The notes: generated from the letters alone by a model not told the origin. A stretch of 64,000 nucleotides of DNA from Chamaea fasciata (GCA_029207755.1 JARCOQ010000026.1:868001-932000); one strand, 5' to 3'; shown: positions 9,231-28,674, counted from the first letter of the stretch. Translations and numbers: made by a program.

Positions 9231-12200
9231 CGGAGGGATGAACCCTCAGCGTTCTCCAAGGACTTTGCCTTTGTTACCGATGGGACAGAGGGCTGTGTGT
9301 CCACCCTCACATTTCCACAGCGGCATTTTGTCCTTAATTAAGCTTTTCCCAGAAAGAACAAAACCCTCAGCTCGTTTTGCGCTTGCCAGAACCAGCCACG
9401 TCCTGCACTTTTGCTTGGTTCGAGCTGCCAAAAACGGGTGTTTTTTAAAACAAAAGAGGGTTCCTTTGCAGTGATTCTGCTGAGGTTTGAGCCCTAGGGA
9501 TGGGAGTTAGGGGATGGGGATGACTTGGCAGCCCTGGGGTGATGGTGCTCAGCCTCCTGTCTCCAGCACCACCCCCACATTTTGGGTCATTTTTACCACC
9601 GTGCCACATTTTGGGTCATTTCCCCCCAAAACTTATCAACCTCCCCATGTTTTCAGTGCCCTCCGGGTCCCCCCACACGGCTGTCGCATTGTCCCTGGGC
9701 CAAGACACACATTGTTATTTATTCTCTCATTTTAATCCCTCGCCGTTCCTCATCCTCCCGCTCCTCCGTGCCTCCAATCCCCCGATTGCTGGGGGAGATT
9801 TTGTGCTGCAGGGCCAACAGCACCGAGTGTTTGATCTCTCCGAGGGTAGCAGGGAGCGTCAGCCTTTAATCCTTTGAAGCTCTGCTGTATCCTAAGCCTG
9901 CCTAATCGTTTTTGTTTTAGGTTTTAAAAGAACTCTCGGGATGGAGATGAGCGAGAGCATGACCAAGCCATTAGGAGAGGAGGATGGAGGAGGGAGGATG
10001 AGGACGGGAGCAGGCAGAGCAGCCCAGCCGTGGAACCAAGTGGGATATTTGCGATTCACGGCAGGGTTGTGGCACTGAGGGAGGAAGAAGAAAATTCCTC
10101 CTGCCAGCTGCAGCACGGGGGAAAACTTCCCTGAAACTCTGCTCTGATCATGGCTTGGGCCGTGGGGAGGAAGAGGATTAGCAGAGCATGGAAATGACGT
10201 CTGGGAGCGGGGACAGGTGGGGATGAGCTCAGCGCTTGGAGCAGATGTGCTTTAAAACTTGCCTGGGCAGCGAGGTGGGCAGAGCTGCTGCTTCCCCGGA
10301 ATAACCCAGCACAAACCCTGTTCCATGGGCTTGGGACAGGACGAATGTCCTGGTTTGTCGGGGACACGGGCAGGAGCTGGCGGAGGGGAGCCGGCAGGGG
10401 GGTGACAGAGCTGAGGTGGTTCTCTTTGGATGAGGAGAGGCACAGGGGCTCATTTTACACCTGAGCCATCTCCAGCGCCATCAGCCACCACATAAAGATG
10501 AGGAACGGGGGAATTCTTTGATGGGGAAGAGAACGAAAGGCAAAAGGTGAAATAATTCAGGTTGGCTGCTGCTCCTCGAAAGAGAACAGACCCAACAGCT
10601 CCTGGCTCTGCACTGCTGGGTCCTGGGATTACAGCACTCAGGAAGAATGTTAAATATCCACACATCTGCTGTGGGGCCCACACAGGCACACCTGGATCAA
10701 AGGGAATCCTGAAAAATAATAACAGGGAAGATTTCCACCCAGCAGGAAAAACTATCTCAGATTTCCCCTTGGTCAGAAGGGAGAAAGTTGGGCTGAAAAT
10801 CAGGAAAATGGTGAGGGGTTGGTAGCAGCAGGGCTGAAAAACTCGGAGGAACAAGGAGCATCCAGGTCTGGTTTGAAGGGGACAAGAAAACCAGAGGTGA
10901 TAAAGCTTCACAGCCATGGAAATCACCGAGTTCATCCCAAAAAATGCACGACCAGCCAATTCCTGTGTCTTGCATTCCCAACTCCTCCTGCGCCCTTCCT
11001 TGTCAGAAGGATGCAACCCTACACAAAATCCTTTCCAAGGGGAAGCAGGAGTTTTATGGAGACTCCAGCACGATCCCTTTGGAGGCTCCCCAGGGAACAG
11101 AGCCAAAGCCCCAGACGTGCCCAGGAGGAGCTGCTGGGACTCTGCTGGCCCTGGCAGCCAGGGCTCGTGCATCACATCTGAAACAATCAGATAAAGGGAT
11201 CAGATCAAAACCAACGTGGAAAAATACTCTGGCTGCCAGGCTTTTGAATCCAATAACCAATTCTGCTGAAAGCCTTCCCAGGGAATTTAATAATGCTGTA
11301 AAAATGAAGTGTGGGTTACAAAAAGGTGCATTTGTTTTCTGGATGGTTTTGTCTTATCTCTGTGCAGGCCAGGCAACAGCAGCCCGTGGCTGTTCAAGTG
11401 ATAGGGAAGAGCTTCCACCTCCACCACTGATGCAACTTTCTGTTATCAGAACTTCATTTACAGGAAATTCCTTCTGATATAAGAGAGGGCCACAAGCTCT
11501 GATGGTGAAAATTAAGATGGTAATCACAGCTGCTGAAGTAGAAGTGGAATGTTCCAGGGGAAATGGGCAATAACCCAGGCTGGTGGCATTGCAAGCAGGA
11601 AAAAAACCCCAAAAAACAACAGGATTCCCACATACCTGAGGCTGGAGGGCAGGAAGCAGCTGCAGGACACACATCTCCCCAGATCCCTTCCATGGGGCAT
11701 TTACAGCCCAACCTCTGGTTCACTGTAACTCCATTTACTCACCTGCTCCAAGTCTGGAAAGCAAGGGGTTCCCTCTGGGCAGGAAAATCCCAGCTGGCAG
11801 GAGGAATTTGGGGTGGGATCCAGTCCCTGCTCCCACAGGCAGGGCTGCAGGCTGCAGGAGCCTCCAGCCCAGGCTCGGGGAAGAGAGGAGCAGAAGCGTT
11901 TCAAGGCACCAGCAGCTCAAACCTTCCCCTCACCTGCATTGCTGTGGGACAGCAAAATCCCTGGAGCGGATCAAGGCCAGGCCTTGGAACAAAGCTGATC
12001 CCGGGAGCAAATCTTAACTCCTGCTGAACACAGCCACACTGAGCCTGATGCCTGATTAATGCCTGGGGATTTCAGGGGATATCTAGGAGCCCAGGCAGAG
12101 GAATTGGCAGAGCTGCCCTGGCATCGTGGGGAACGCTCGAGCGCGGCCGCTTGCAGCCAAAAGCTGCTGCTGTGCCTGGCCTGGAGCTCCTGGGAGCAGA

Positions 12201-12690
12201 GCCCCGGGTCAGCTCTGCCTCCTCAGGGCAGCTCAGACACCTCCTGGTTCGTGCCGTGGCCACTGAGCTGCAGGAAACGTCCTCTGGGAGGGTGCGGGAT
12301 GCTCCCCACTCGTTTGTGTGCAATGGAAAGCAGGCATGGAGCTCTCACCAGGATCTGTTCCTAAAGGAAACCAGAACCACACTGTTTACTTTGGGGGAGT
12401 TTAAATCCTGCCAGGCAAAGCGTTCCGTGTTATTCCAAGAGCAGGCCGTTCTTATTTAAGAAATTCCCTTAATCCATTATCAAAATCCTCTGAGCTACAA
12501 GAGCTTCCCGATCCCCAAATCTCCCGGATAACACAGCTCACTCCCAAGATGTTTATTTACCAATAACCATTCCTCTAGGCCAGGCTTAGCAGGCAGCAGC
12601 TTTATCCCTGGGATAATGCTAAGTCCCCATCTGACAATCTTATTTCTCTCGGGGAATTACAAAGGCAGGAATTTGGAAACAACATTTTCA
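9231..12690. other. Intergenic region between SELENON and MAN1C1
   Basis: About 3.5 kb upstream of SELENON and downstream of MAN1C1. I see no coding exon, RNA gene or intact transposon. A small direct repeat (CCACATTTTGGGTCATTT) lies at 9575 and 9604. Open frames here are short and lack protein-like composition. Confidence 0.6.
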
Positions 12691-12708
12691 CAACTCGCTC
12701 AAAGCAAC

Positions 12709-12714
12709 TTTATT
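12709..12714 (-). promoter_or_regulatory. MAN1C1: Candidate MAN1C1 polyadenylation signal AATAAA
   Basis: AATAAA on the sense strand, followed within 15-35 bases by GTTGTGAAAATGTTGTTT, a plausible downstream GT-rich element. Alternative hexamers at 13005, 12989 and 12552 could also be used. Confidence 0.4.
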
Positions 12715-13244
12715 TTCCCCCAAGTTGCTGAATGAACCGGTTGTCACGAGGATGTCACAAGAATGAACAGAAATGTTCCATCCCCCAGGGCCACAGAGCT
12801 GTGCAGTGATCAGAGGGAATGCTGATCCCAGATCCAGCAGTTGGAGAGAGCTGGGAATTGCTGTCAGACACTGCCTAGATTCCCCCAGAAATCAACTCCT
12901 ACTGCACAAACCTCCTTAAATCCACCGGTACTGTCTCATTCCAAGCGTGGAGTAACGGATCTTTTACAGGATCAACCCCAACAGGCTTTTTATTTTACAA
13001 GACTTTTATTCTGTTTCACAGATCTGACTATTACAGCAGTAAAATTATTACAAGTGACTCGTAACATTTAGCTCCAAATAAAAGTAGAAAAACACAAAAA
13101 GAAACGATAAAGGAAAGTTAAATGAGATGTGACGGGTGGCAAATGTGTTTTAAGAGCACAGGAGAAAAAAGTATATAAAAATACATCGGGAGCGAGGATT
13201 TTGCAGCCAAGTTTTGGTTTAGTTACAGCTTTGACACCACAGAG

Positions 13245-13410
13245 TCACAGAATGGCCGAGGCTGGGGGGGACCTCTGGGTGCCCCTGTCCCCGTCCCTGC
13301 CCAGGCAGGGCCGCCTGGGCCCCAGGGCTGTCACCTGCCCCTCTGGAGAGGTCCAAACCTGCTCTGCTGCAGCCCAGGGTGGAGCTTTCCCCGCTCCCTG
13401 CTGCCCCCAG
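13245..13410 (-). repeat. CR1-type LINE 3' fragment in the MAN1C1 3' flank
   Basis: Starts with CAGAGTCACAGAATGGCCGA, the reverse complement of a CR1 tail, followed by GG-GGACCTCTGGGTGCCC and GGTCCAAACCTGCTCTGCTGC. Boundaries are diffuse, and related GC-rich sequence may continue to about 13640. Confidence 0.55.
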
Positions 13411-14222
13411 GATGCTGAACTCACCATCCGTGGCCAGAGCTGCCTTGGATCTTCCTTCTGGGGTCAGCAGAGCCCCTCTGTTGGCTCCTGTGTCCCCTGG
13501 AGGAGGAATTGATCAGCAATCCTCTCCAGGAGCCTCCAGTCCCTCCTCCAGCTGGTTCAAGTCCGCCAAGGAGGAGCAGGGCCTCAAGCCTGCAAATTCC
13601 AACCTGAGGCTGCTCCTGTCTGTGGAGGGTCTGATCCTCTTATTTTCCCACTAAAACATCACCTTTCCCTGTCCTCTCTTCACTGCCGAGCTCTCAGCTG
13701 GCTCCTCAGCCATCCCCAAGAATTCCAGCTGCTCTCCCACACCAAGGACAGCTCCCCTTGCTCCCCTGTCCCTCCTGGAGCCCCCAAAGCCCAGCAGCAG
13801 AAAGCCCAGAGGACTGAGAACTGCTCACTGCAAAGGTGATAAACCCAAGAGCAGATAGAAGGCAGAAATGAAACGGAGAAAGGAAAGGAGGATGTGTGTG
13901 TGTAAAGTCTATTTTATGGCAAACTTCCAGTCCTTTGGCCACTATAAAGCAAAATCAGTGGATTTCATATAAATTCTCTGTATAAAGGAATGTCTATGAA
14001 CTGTGTACAGTATGGCCCAGAATAAACATCTCATCGTCAGCCTAACAGAGCTCCTCACAGAGGAAAAGAAGGTGCTTAGTCATGGTTCATCTTCCCAAGA
14101 AAATACTGTCCGGAATTGGACTAGTGCCCCAAAACACCATCTCAGGAACAACGGGAATTCCTTCAATGGAAAGGAGAAGCAGAGTCTGCCCAGGCTGGGG
14201 GAGCAGGAGCTGGGCAGGGGCC

Positions 14223-14381
<159 letters not shown>

Positions 14382-14767
14382 TCAGCAGGGGCTCCAGGCA
14401 GCAGGATGTGCTGGGGCTGCTGCCCGTGTTCACGTGGCACATTCCCAACTCCCTGGAAAATCTCCACCCTTCCCCTTCAGCCAGCTCTGGATCACAGCAG
14501 AGCCCTTCAAACCCCGAGCAGGACCCTCCAGGGAGGCAAAGGCAGCCGAGGTTCTGCGGCAGGAAAACTCCCAAAGCTTTGCAGCCTTGCCCAGTTCCCC
14601 CCCAGAACAGACTGGAAAGATCCTGAATCTCCTCCGGTTCAGCCCCCCTGCCCTGGGCAGGGACACCTCCCCGGGAAGAGAAGACATCCCCCTCATTATC
14701 TGAGGCTCATTAAGCAGCTGCTGCAGGAGCTGTGCTGCTCTGGAAGGCCCCTGTGACCCCGCACTTA

Positions 14768-15001
<234 letters not shown>

Positions 15002-15172
15002 TTACTCCAGGGGATCAGCCTGGCCCTAATGGAACAGCAGCAAGGGGGACAGCAGCCACCCGAGCTGGCTGATGGACTGCTGGCAGTGCAGCCCACAGGG
15101 GAGAAGAAAACACCCACAGTGGAGACAACACAGTGCACTGAGGCACTTGGTGTATTCCTGCCCCATGGCTCA

Positions 15173-15665
<493 letters not shown>

Positions 15666-15897
15666 TCAGGGTGCGCTTAGCCAAGGCTGTGTTAAACCTT
15701 TCCTTCCGCAGAGCCTCTGGAGAGAAGGGATGGGGATGGTGGGGAAGGTTCAACCAGCTGCCCTGGGTTTGTAACAACACCAGGGGTATGTTGGTTCTGG
15801 GTAAGAATCCCAATCTCCTGCAAGCGCTTTCCAGCACTCAGATCCCTGCTTGCAACACCAACCCTTTCCCTGCTGGAAAAAAAAAATTTGTTCATGA

Positions 15898-16088
15898 GGT
15901 TTCCCAGAGCGGCTGTGGCTGCCCCTGGATCCCTGAAAGTGTCCAAGGCCAGGCTGGATGGGACTTGGAGCACCCTGGGACAGCGGAAAGTGGAATGGGA
16001 TAGAATTTAAGGTCCCACATGGCAGGGAGTGGAATGGGATGGGATTTGAGGTCCCTTCCAGCCCAAACCACTCGGCAATCCTGTGATC
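15898..16088 (+). repeat. CR1-type LINE 3' fragment in MAN1C1 intron 9
   Basis: Shows AGCGGCTGTGGCTGCCCC, AAGGCCAGGCTGGATGGGAC and a duplicated TTTAAGGTCCC / TTTGAGGTCCC segment, then CAGCCCAAACCACT. Plus-strand CR1 tail, antisense to MAN1C1. Confidence 0.82.
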
Positions 16089-16143
16089 ATGCCACCAGGT
16101 TCCTCTGGCTGTGTCTGCCCCAGTGCTGAGCTTCAGGGAGTCA

Positions 16144-16665
<522 letters not shown>

Positions 16666-16780
16666 TCAGTGACAGGAGTGAGTACCAAGGAAACCCAGAG
16701 ACTTGTTCTGAAGGTCTGAAAGCTCCTTATGAGCCACGACCCCCCCAAAAAAAACCACAGAGCAGCACCTGGCTCCTCAC

Positions 16781-16896
16781 CTCTAAGGCATCGTCGTACA
16801 TCTTTTTAGCTTCAGAGTCTTTCTTGTCTGACATCAGCCAGGATTTGATGAGATATTCATAAAAGCTGTCCCCGAGGCCCCCGATGGAGACGTGGT
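16781..16896 (-). CDS. MAN1C1: MAN1C1 exon 8 (catalytic Asp block)
   Basis: 116 bp completing a His codon and decoding HVSIGGLGDSFYEYLIKSWL then MSDKKDSEAKKMYDDALE. GLGDSFYEYL carries the conserved catalytic aspartate of GH47. The acceptor is CCACAG and the donor is GTGAGG. Confidence 0.95.
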
Positions 16897-19841
16897 CTGT
16901 GGTGGGAAAGCCAGAAAAGAGCCTCAGGTTCGTGATGTACAGTGAGCAGCTGCTGCACAAAGGGGAAACAATCACATCCTATTTAATGCTCTTGTTCTCT
17001 CCTTCCTCTTCCCAGCTTCCTGGGGAGAGCTTGCAGCGTTGCTTCTCAGAAAGGAAGAAAGGTGGAAAGTGCAATCAGGAGAAAAATGTTCTGTCATTTT
17101 CCAGAGCATTAGTATCCCTTCCCAGAACCATTCAGAGGCCTTATTTTACCAGTTATTTATACTGCAGCGTGAAGATGCTTCCTGTTTATGGAGCCATCAT
17201 CATAAATCCACCCTCGTAAACCAAAAGCAGTGGTGGGTATTGATGGATTTCCATCTCCATGGAGCCCCTGGGAGCCGTCTCCCTGCCTCAGGAAAGGAAG
17301 GAGAGGTGTTGGATCCCACAGAGCTGCCAGCAAGGGGCTGTGGAGACACTCCTGGGCTTTGCCATTTGTATTCCTGCCTCAGAGAGGGACTCTGAGCCCC
17401 GGGGAAGGCTGGGGGTTGCTGGCACATTAAAACGATCAAGTCGGGGACAGGGATGTGCGCTGCACATTCTCCTCTGCAGGAATCAGGTTTCTGAGCTGCC
17501 TGCCCAGAGCACCCCCTGCTCTGACCTTCCAGGAGGTGCTGAGGAATTGCAGTGTGAAATGGGCCTGACAGCTGCGGCTTTGTGCCTGGGGGGAGCTGCT
17601 GGATGGATTTACAGCTCCAAACTGTACCACAGCAGCCTTCTCACCCTTTAAAGCAGCCAAGCACTCCCATTTTTAGGAGAGCAAGACAAATCACCCTCCC
17701 CGGACTGAGCCATCCCTGTTAATTAACAGCGTCCAGCCCTGGCTCTGCACCACCCTCCCTTCCCGGCTCAGCACATGCAGCAGGTGTTCAGAGCTGCTCA
17801 GATTTTTGTTCCCCCCTCTCCCTGCACACAGATTAAAGTCCCGAGGCTTATTCCAAATGCTGAATCCTCCCAGCAGCAGCAGCAACCAACAGCCATGCAT
17901 CATCCTCCTGACCTGAAGAGCAAACATCCCTGACACACTGTGTCCAACGATCCGGGGAATAATCCCTGGCAAAACAATGAGATTAAACACCCGCCTTCCG
18001 CGCGAGGAGACGGGGCAGAGGATTTGCAAACACAGCCTCGCCTTTAAAGAGCAGCCCTGTGATCCTGAGCGTGTCATTCATAAACTCACCAAAGCTGCAG
18101 CCCTGGGACATAATTGCTTTCCATATGGCAGCAGCCCTGGCAGCGTTTGCCTCCCGGGCACTCTGCATAAATCAATCCCTGCCTTCAGCAGGGGGCTGGG
18201 CTCTCATTTCCCACAGGTACCAACTGCACTGCCCGAGCTGCGCCACAGCCTCTCCATTTACAGCACCAGCCAGGTCAAAGGGACACCTCTTAAGGAAATC
18301 ACAGCAATTTCAAGGGAAGGAGCTCCCTGCAAAGAGCTTTAATGACAAGAGAGAAAATGAGAGCCTGGTCCCTCTGGGGAGAGGCTGCAGATGCCTCCCT
18401 GCTCTGGTCCTCATCTGTTTCTCCCCAGCAGCACTGGAGATGCAGAAGGGGCAGGGCACTCTTCTCCCTCCCTGGAATACCGAGTCGGATGCCAAGGTCA
18501 CACCCTGAGCAACAACAGCCCGTGAAAGTCTGTCTGGAGTCAGGAAATTTCCAGGCCTGTGGCAGGAATCTGCCTGACCCAACACAAGCAATCAGAGGCT
18601 GCTTTTAATGTGCTCTGAAAAGCACCAACAGGTCCCTCTTTACATCAGCCAGCTCAGGGCAATGCAGTGAGGTCTGCAGACAGAAAGCACGATTGAATTC
18701 GTGGCAGAAGAGATGAATGAGGGCTTCCTCACAGCACCAAAGGGCAGCTGTGGTTTAATGGGACAGCTGTGAGCATCCCAGACACTTTGCTGGGACCAGC
18801 CCTGCCAGTTAAAGGTCAGGGATTGCTCACAGCCAGAGCTCTGTCCCTGCCTGTTGCCACCAGAGCCATAAAAGCAGCCGTGGGAAAGGTCTGGAGTGAT
18901 CCAGCCCAGCAAAAAGCACAGCAAAGCACAGGGACACCAGGTAATGCAAGGACTCAGAGTAACCTGCCTGGATAATAAACGTCACCCACTGGCAGGTTCA
19001 AACCAGTCTCTGCAGAAAGAGACTTTGCCAGCATCAAATCCAGCAGCCGCAACAAGCAGATCAATAAGGGAGCAGAAAGTGGAGGGCAGAGATCAGGGCA
19101 CAGCTGCAGAAGTGGCATCTCCTGCTCCTGCCACAGGGCCACCTCCTGCCCCGGGTGCCCGAGAGGAGGGGCACAGTCACTTCCCCGTGTGTCACCTTGC
19201 CCTGGCAGCTTCCACAACTCCCCTGCTCTCTCCAAGACCTTTTCCCTGATTATTGCTCCCCCTGCCCACCGGAGCAGCATCTCCCCAAGGCCACATCTCC
19301 CGTGCTGGGTCCCCAACAGGAGAGAAGGAAACGTTCTTATCTCCTCCTCCCCTCCCCAGTCGCTGTCTGCAGGGGTGCCATGGTAACAGGGATGCACAGG
19401 AGAGAGGATTCCCTGGATCTGAGGGGGATCCCAGGCTCCTCCAGGCCCTCTGCCTCTCCAGGTGTTTCCTCACTTGCTGCAGCCACTCTGGGGGGGAATC
19501 TCTCTGTGCTGAGGGCAGGATCCCGCGGGGCTGTGGGTGTGTTTATGAAAAGCTTGAATGTGGCACTCGGTGCCAGGGTTTAGCTGGACTTGATGATCCT
19601 GGAGGTCTCTTCCAACCTAATGATTCTGATTCTGATTCCCAATCCCGGTGTGATGGACCATGTGCAGGCAGCCCCCGATTCTCTCTCTGAGCTGGGACAC
19701 TCCTGCTGGGGCGAGTGCCCAATTCCTGCCCTGCACCCTGCAAAGCCTGGCTTATGCCATGTTCCAGGGCACTGGCTGCTCCCTGGGGAAGGCTGGGGAG
19801 GCTGGAATGCACAGGCAGGGGGGAGGCAGGGTGATACCTAC
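16897..19841 (-). other. MAN1C1: MAN1C1 intron 7
   Basis: 2.9 kb. Besides a short repeat tail near 19560-19650, I see no gene. Several stretches (17650-18560) are non-repetitive and moderately AT/GC balanced, without coding character. Confidence 0.8.
19545..19650 (+). repeat. CR1-family tail fragment in MAN1C1 intron 7
   Basis: Contains GTGGCACTCGGTGCCAGGGT, TTAGCTGGACTTGATGATCC, TGGAGGTCTCTTCCAACC and the terminal ATGATTCTGATTCTGATTCC octamer-like repeats that end CR1 elements. Confidence 0.75.
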
Positions 19842-19935
19842 GCTGCACCCAGCTCCCCGTCACCGGGCTCAGGAAGTTGGGGTACAGCCCCTGAGGCTTC
19901 TCCACTCTGTTCAGGACCCTGCGGATGTTCATCAC
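19842..19935 (-). CDS. MAN1C1: MAN1C1 exon 7
   Basis: 94 bp decoding VMNIRRVLNRVEKPQGLYPN then FLSPVTGSWVQ plus one base of His. NIR-VL-KPQGLYPN-L-P matches class 1 mannosidases. The acceptor is TCACAG and the donor is GTAGGT. Confidence 0.94.
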
Positions 19936-20209
19936 CTGTGAGAGACAGAGAGACAGAGACGAGGCTGGGCTGGTGCCGTGCCCCGGGAGAGCAGAGATCT
20001 ACTCCTCATCCTCACTCCCCAGCCCTGTGCTGAGCCCTGGGACACTCTGGGGGACAGCTCGGGCAGGGACAGGCTTTGGGGCTCAGCCCAACCTTCATCC
20101 AGCTCTCGGGGGTTTCACAAATGGTTCAGGAAACTCTGCCAAGCCCCAGTTCAGCTCGCTGCCGCGGGCCAGAAACAATCCTGGGAGACCCTGTCCTTCC
20201 AAAACCCAA

Positions 20210-20505
20210 AGGGGCTTCAGGAGAGTGGAGAGAGATTTTCCCAAGGGATGGAGTGACAGGACAAGGGGGAACGGCCTCAAGGTGAAGGAGGTCAGGGTTA
20301 GATGGGGGATTGGGCAGGAATTGTGCCCTGGCAGGGTGGGCAGGCCTGGCACAGGGTGCCCGGAGCAGCTGTGGCTGCCCCTGGATCCCTGGCAGTGCTC
20401 AAGGCCGGGCTGGACGGGGCTTGGGGCACCCTGGGACAGTGGGAGGTGTCCCTGGGGTGGGATGGGATGAGCTTTAAGGTCCCTTCCAAACCCAAATCTG
20501 ACTCT
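20210..20505 (+). repeat. CR1-type LINE 3' fragment in MAN1C1 intron 6
   Basis: The longest plus-strand CR1 tail here: GACAAGGGGGAACGGCCTCA, TTGGGCAGGAATTGTGCC, GGCACAGGGTGCCCGGAGCA, GGCTGTGGCTGCCCC-like, TTTAAGGTCCCTTCC. It lies in intron 6 (19936-21855); the rest of that intron, including 20580-21700, shows nothing recognisable apart from a pyrimidine-rich stretch at 21290-21610. Confidence 0.88.
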
Positions 20506-21696
20506 GACTGGGGATCTGGGAGATGTGAGCAATGCCACGGGTGATTTTTTCCATGATCCTAAGGGAAAGGAGGGGCAGGGATGAGTGACTCACACAGCAC
20601 TTAAATTCACCGTGTGGTCACTTAACAGTGATGAATTGGGGCCTTTAATTTCAACAACAGACAGTTCCCTTAATACCCCAGAACAGCCAGCACTTAACTC
20701 TCTAAAGCCTCCCTTGGTTTCACCCCCATTAAATCCAATAGGCCTTTCCCTTCAGGGACCCAGTTAAATTCCATGCAGTATAAATATTCCATTATAACCT
20801 ACAGAGCAGCTAATTCGCCCTAAACCTTTTACAAAATCAGACAATTTGCACACCAAAAGCTGGCTACAGGCTTAAGGGGCTTCCAAGGAAGTTGTCAGGC
20901 TCCGTGACGTTTACTGGAGTTTAGGAGCTTGCCATATTAATGACAGGTTTGCACAAATGGACTTTAATTCCTGCTAAAAATCACCCAAGTCCCAAGCTGG
21001 GAGTTCCTGAGTTGATCTGCTCCTGTGCAGTAATGTCCCCCAGGCTGGGCTGTTGGAGCCCACACCTCCCACGTTTTCCCTCTCCGAGGGTGTCAGGGTG
21101 GCTGTGATCCATTTTCTGGGCACACACCAGCCCAGGAGAGTCCATCAGAAAGGTTTTGCCCTTTTCTCTCCACGGGCTTAGGAGGAGAAGAGGAAAATCT
21201 CCCAGGCTGGGGACAGAGATTTGACCCTGGCTCAAAATGCCACGGTTTGAACCCAGGACGAGGATGCAATTCTGGTTTTTAGCAGTGCACCTCCAGGGTT
21301 TCCTCATCTCTCCCCTCACACATTTCCTCTCCACAGCACTGCTCCCTTTCCTCTCCTCAGCTCCCCCTCCCTGGGAGCCATTTGTCATTATCCCCATCCT
21401 CAGGAACCTCAGCCTTGTCTCTTTATTTCCATCACCAGCCTCTCTTTATCTTCCCCAGAGTTTCCTGTTTCCCTTCACCCTGTGCTTTTCCCTCCTGTGA
21501 CATTCCTTCGCTCATCCCACCCTCACTGCTTCCCATCCCCTCCATCCCAGCTCCACTTTGCTCTCCAGCTTCTTCCTCCTCCTTTTTTCCCCCTTCAGAT
21601 TCCCTCCTTGTTTCACATCGGACAGACCTGCACTGGACATATCCTGGAAAAAACATCATTTTTAGTGTTTTTTTTTGCCAATCCTGTCTGGTTTTA

Positions 21697-25051
<3,355 letters not shown>

Positions 25052-25146
25052 CTGCCCAGGTTGATGACTCCACGAGGGATTCCAGTGGGGGTGTTGAAGG
25101 CTGGCAGGAGTTTCTCCCCGAGCTCCAGAGCTTTGCTCTTGAACAC
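25052..25146 (-). CDS. MAN1C1: MAN1C1 exon 5 (GC splice donor)
   Basis: 95 bp decoding VFKSKALELGEKLLPAFNTP then TGIPRGVINLG plus AG of a Ser codon. FNTPTGIP is a GH47 substrate-channel motif. The acceptor is CAACAG. The donor reads CAG|GCAAGG, a GC instead of GT. No nearby GT keeps phase with exon 6, and the join gives GSG, in register with mammalian MAN1C1. Confidence 0.9.
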
Positions 25147-27213
<2,067 letters not shown>

Positions 27214-27304
27214 TTATCTCCCAAGAGGGAGCCTGGAGGGAGGAGAAACACCCAGAGTGCCCCACTGATCACCTGGGACAGCACCTGGGTCAGGCAGGGC
27301 AGGG

Positions 27305-27585
27305 CACACAGACACAATCACACAATCACAGGATCTGCTGAGCTGCAAGGGACCCCCAGGAATCATCTGGCCCTGCCCAGACCCCCCAACAATCCCACCC
27401 TGGGCACTCCTCTGGGTTGGTCCAAACCCTCCCGGAGCTCTGGCAGCCTCGGGGCCGCGCCCGTTCCCTCTGGGGAAGGATCTTTGCCCAATATCCAGCC
27501 CAAACTTCCCCTGACACAACCTCAGCCACATCCCAGCACTCGCTTTCAGGCAGAGCCTGTGGGTCTTGCAGTCCCTGTGCTGCCT
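27305..27585 (-). repeat. CR1-type LINE 3' fragment in MAN1C1 intron 3
   Basis: Follows the reverse-complement CR1 order: CACAATCACAGGATCTGCTG, AGCTGCAAGGGACCCCCAGG, CAACAATCCCACCCTGGGCA, TCCAAACCCTCCCGGAGCTC, then AACTTCCCCTGACACAACC. Intron 3 is 27130-28674; the remainder shows no other feature. Confidence 0.88.
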
Positions 27586-28674
27586 TTCTGGACTATGGGA
27601 GGCCCCTGGACAGAGGCAATACTGAATTGATTTCCCCCCTGCCTCCCTGTGCTGTGCTCCCTGACTCCACGGATCAATCCACAGCATTCACTCCTGTCTT
27701 TACAGATCAATCCATTCTGCAGGCCAAGATTAAAAGCTTTTATGAAATCCAGATAAATTATCTCCCAGTTGATTTTGTCCCTTGTTCATCGATTCAGCAA
27801 CAGACTGAGACCATTCACCAGATTTATCAGACGTGGGCTGCCTTTTACGAATCCATGAATGGCACTGGTGCCCTCCCAAATGATGCTTCCCTGTAAAGGC
27901 AGCTGCAGGCATTGTTCCCGTGGGAGAGCCACTCCTCACAACAACTACACCGGCATTAAACAAATCAAAGTTTAAGCTGCGCTTTGCTTTTGACACTCTC
28001 TGCGTGTGGCACTGAGGAGATGCCACCAGCTGGGGATGAGGGATGCAGGAGGCGGCTCAGAGCACGGCCTGGGCCAGAGGAGGGCCAGCAGCCTTCAGGT
28101 GCCAGCACTGCTGTGCTGCAGAGCCCCAGCACAGCCCCACGTGTCTGGCCAAGCTGCAGGAGCCCCAGGGAGAAGCACCTCTGGCTGTTTTTAGGGGTGA
28201 TGCCCTTCCCTCCAAACCCTGGCTCCCTCTGTGCCCCCTCTGTGCTGCTGAGGCGTCACACGAGTCCCAGCAGTGACACCAACAGAGGGCCCAGACAAGG
28301 GGAGCTGCTTTACAACCTTCACCTCATTAAATAAGGAAATCTCCTCTTATCGCAGGCAGACATTTACCTGAGATGACACAGAGCTTGTTCTTTGATGAGC
28401 AAAATTTCCCTGCAGTGTCTAATAAGGAGTGTCTGTTTCCATAACCCAGACCAAAACACCAGAACCACCAAACGCTGAACCTGACTTTCAGGCAGACACG
28501 GCGAGGCTGATCTGGTGGCCCCAGCAGAAACGTGGGGTGACTTCCCCACTGTTCCCCCTGGCCTTGGAAAGAAAGGAATCAGCTGAGTGGTTTCTCCCCC
28601 CCCAGAGCTGGTGGGTTCCCTCCCGGGCAGGACGGTGAGGTGACACAGGCAGGCATTCCCGGCAGCTGACTCAC

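Larger units (their letters stand above)
12690..14222 (-). other. MAN1C1: Probable MAN1C1 3' UTR
   Basis: Directly after the stop, the minus-strand sequence becomes AT-rich in patches (13900-14110 and 12880-13230) and contains AATAAA signals at 13005-13010, 12989-12994, 12709-12714 and 12552-12557. The end is set near 12690 because the 12709 signal is followed by a GT-rich stretch typical of cleavage sites. The length is uncertain. The segment contains a CR1-like insertion at about 13245-13410. Confidence 0.45.

Noticed and set aside
9575..9625. Direct repeat CCACATTTTGGGTCATTT as an LTR or target-site signal
   Set aside because: Two copies only 29 bp apart with no terminal TG..CA, primer site or coding remnant; more likely a local duplication.
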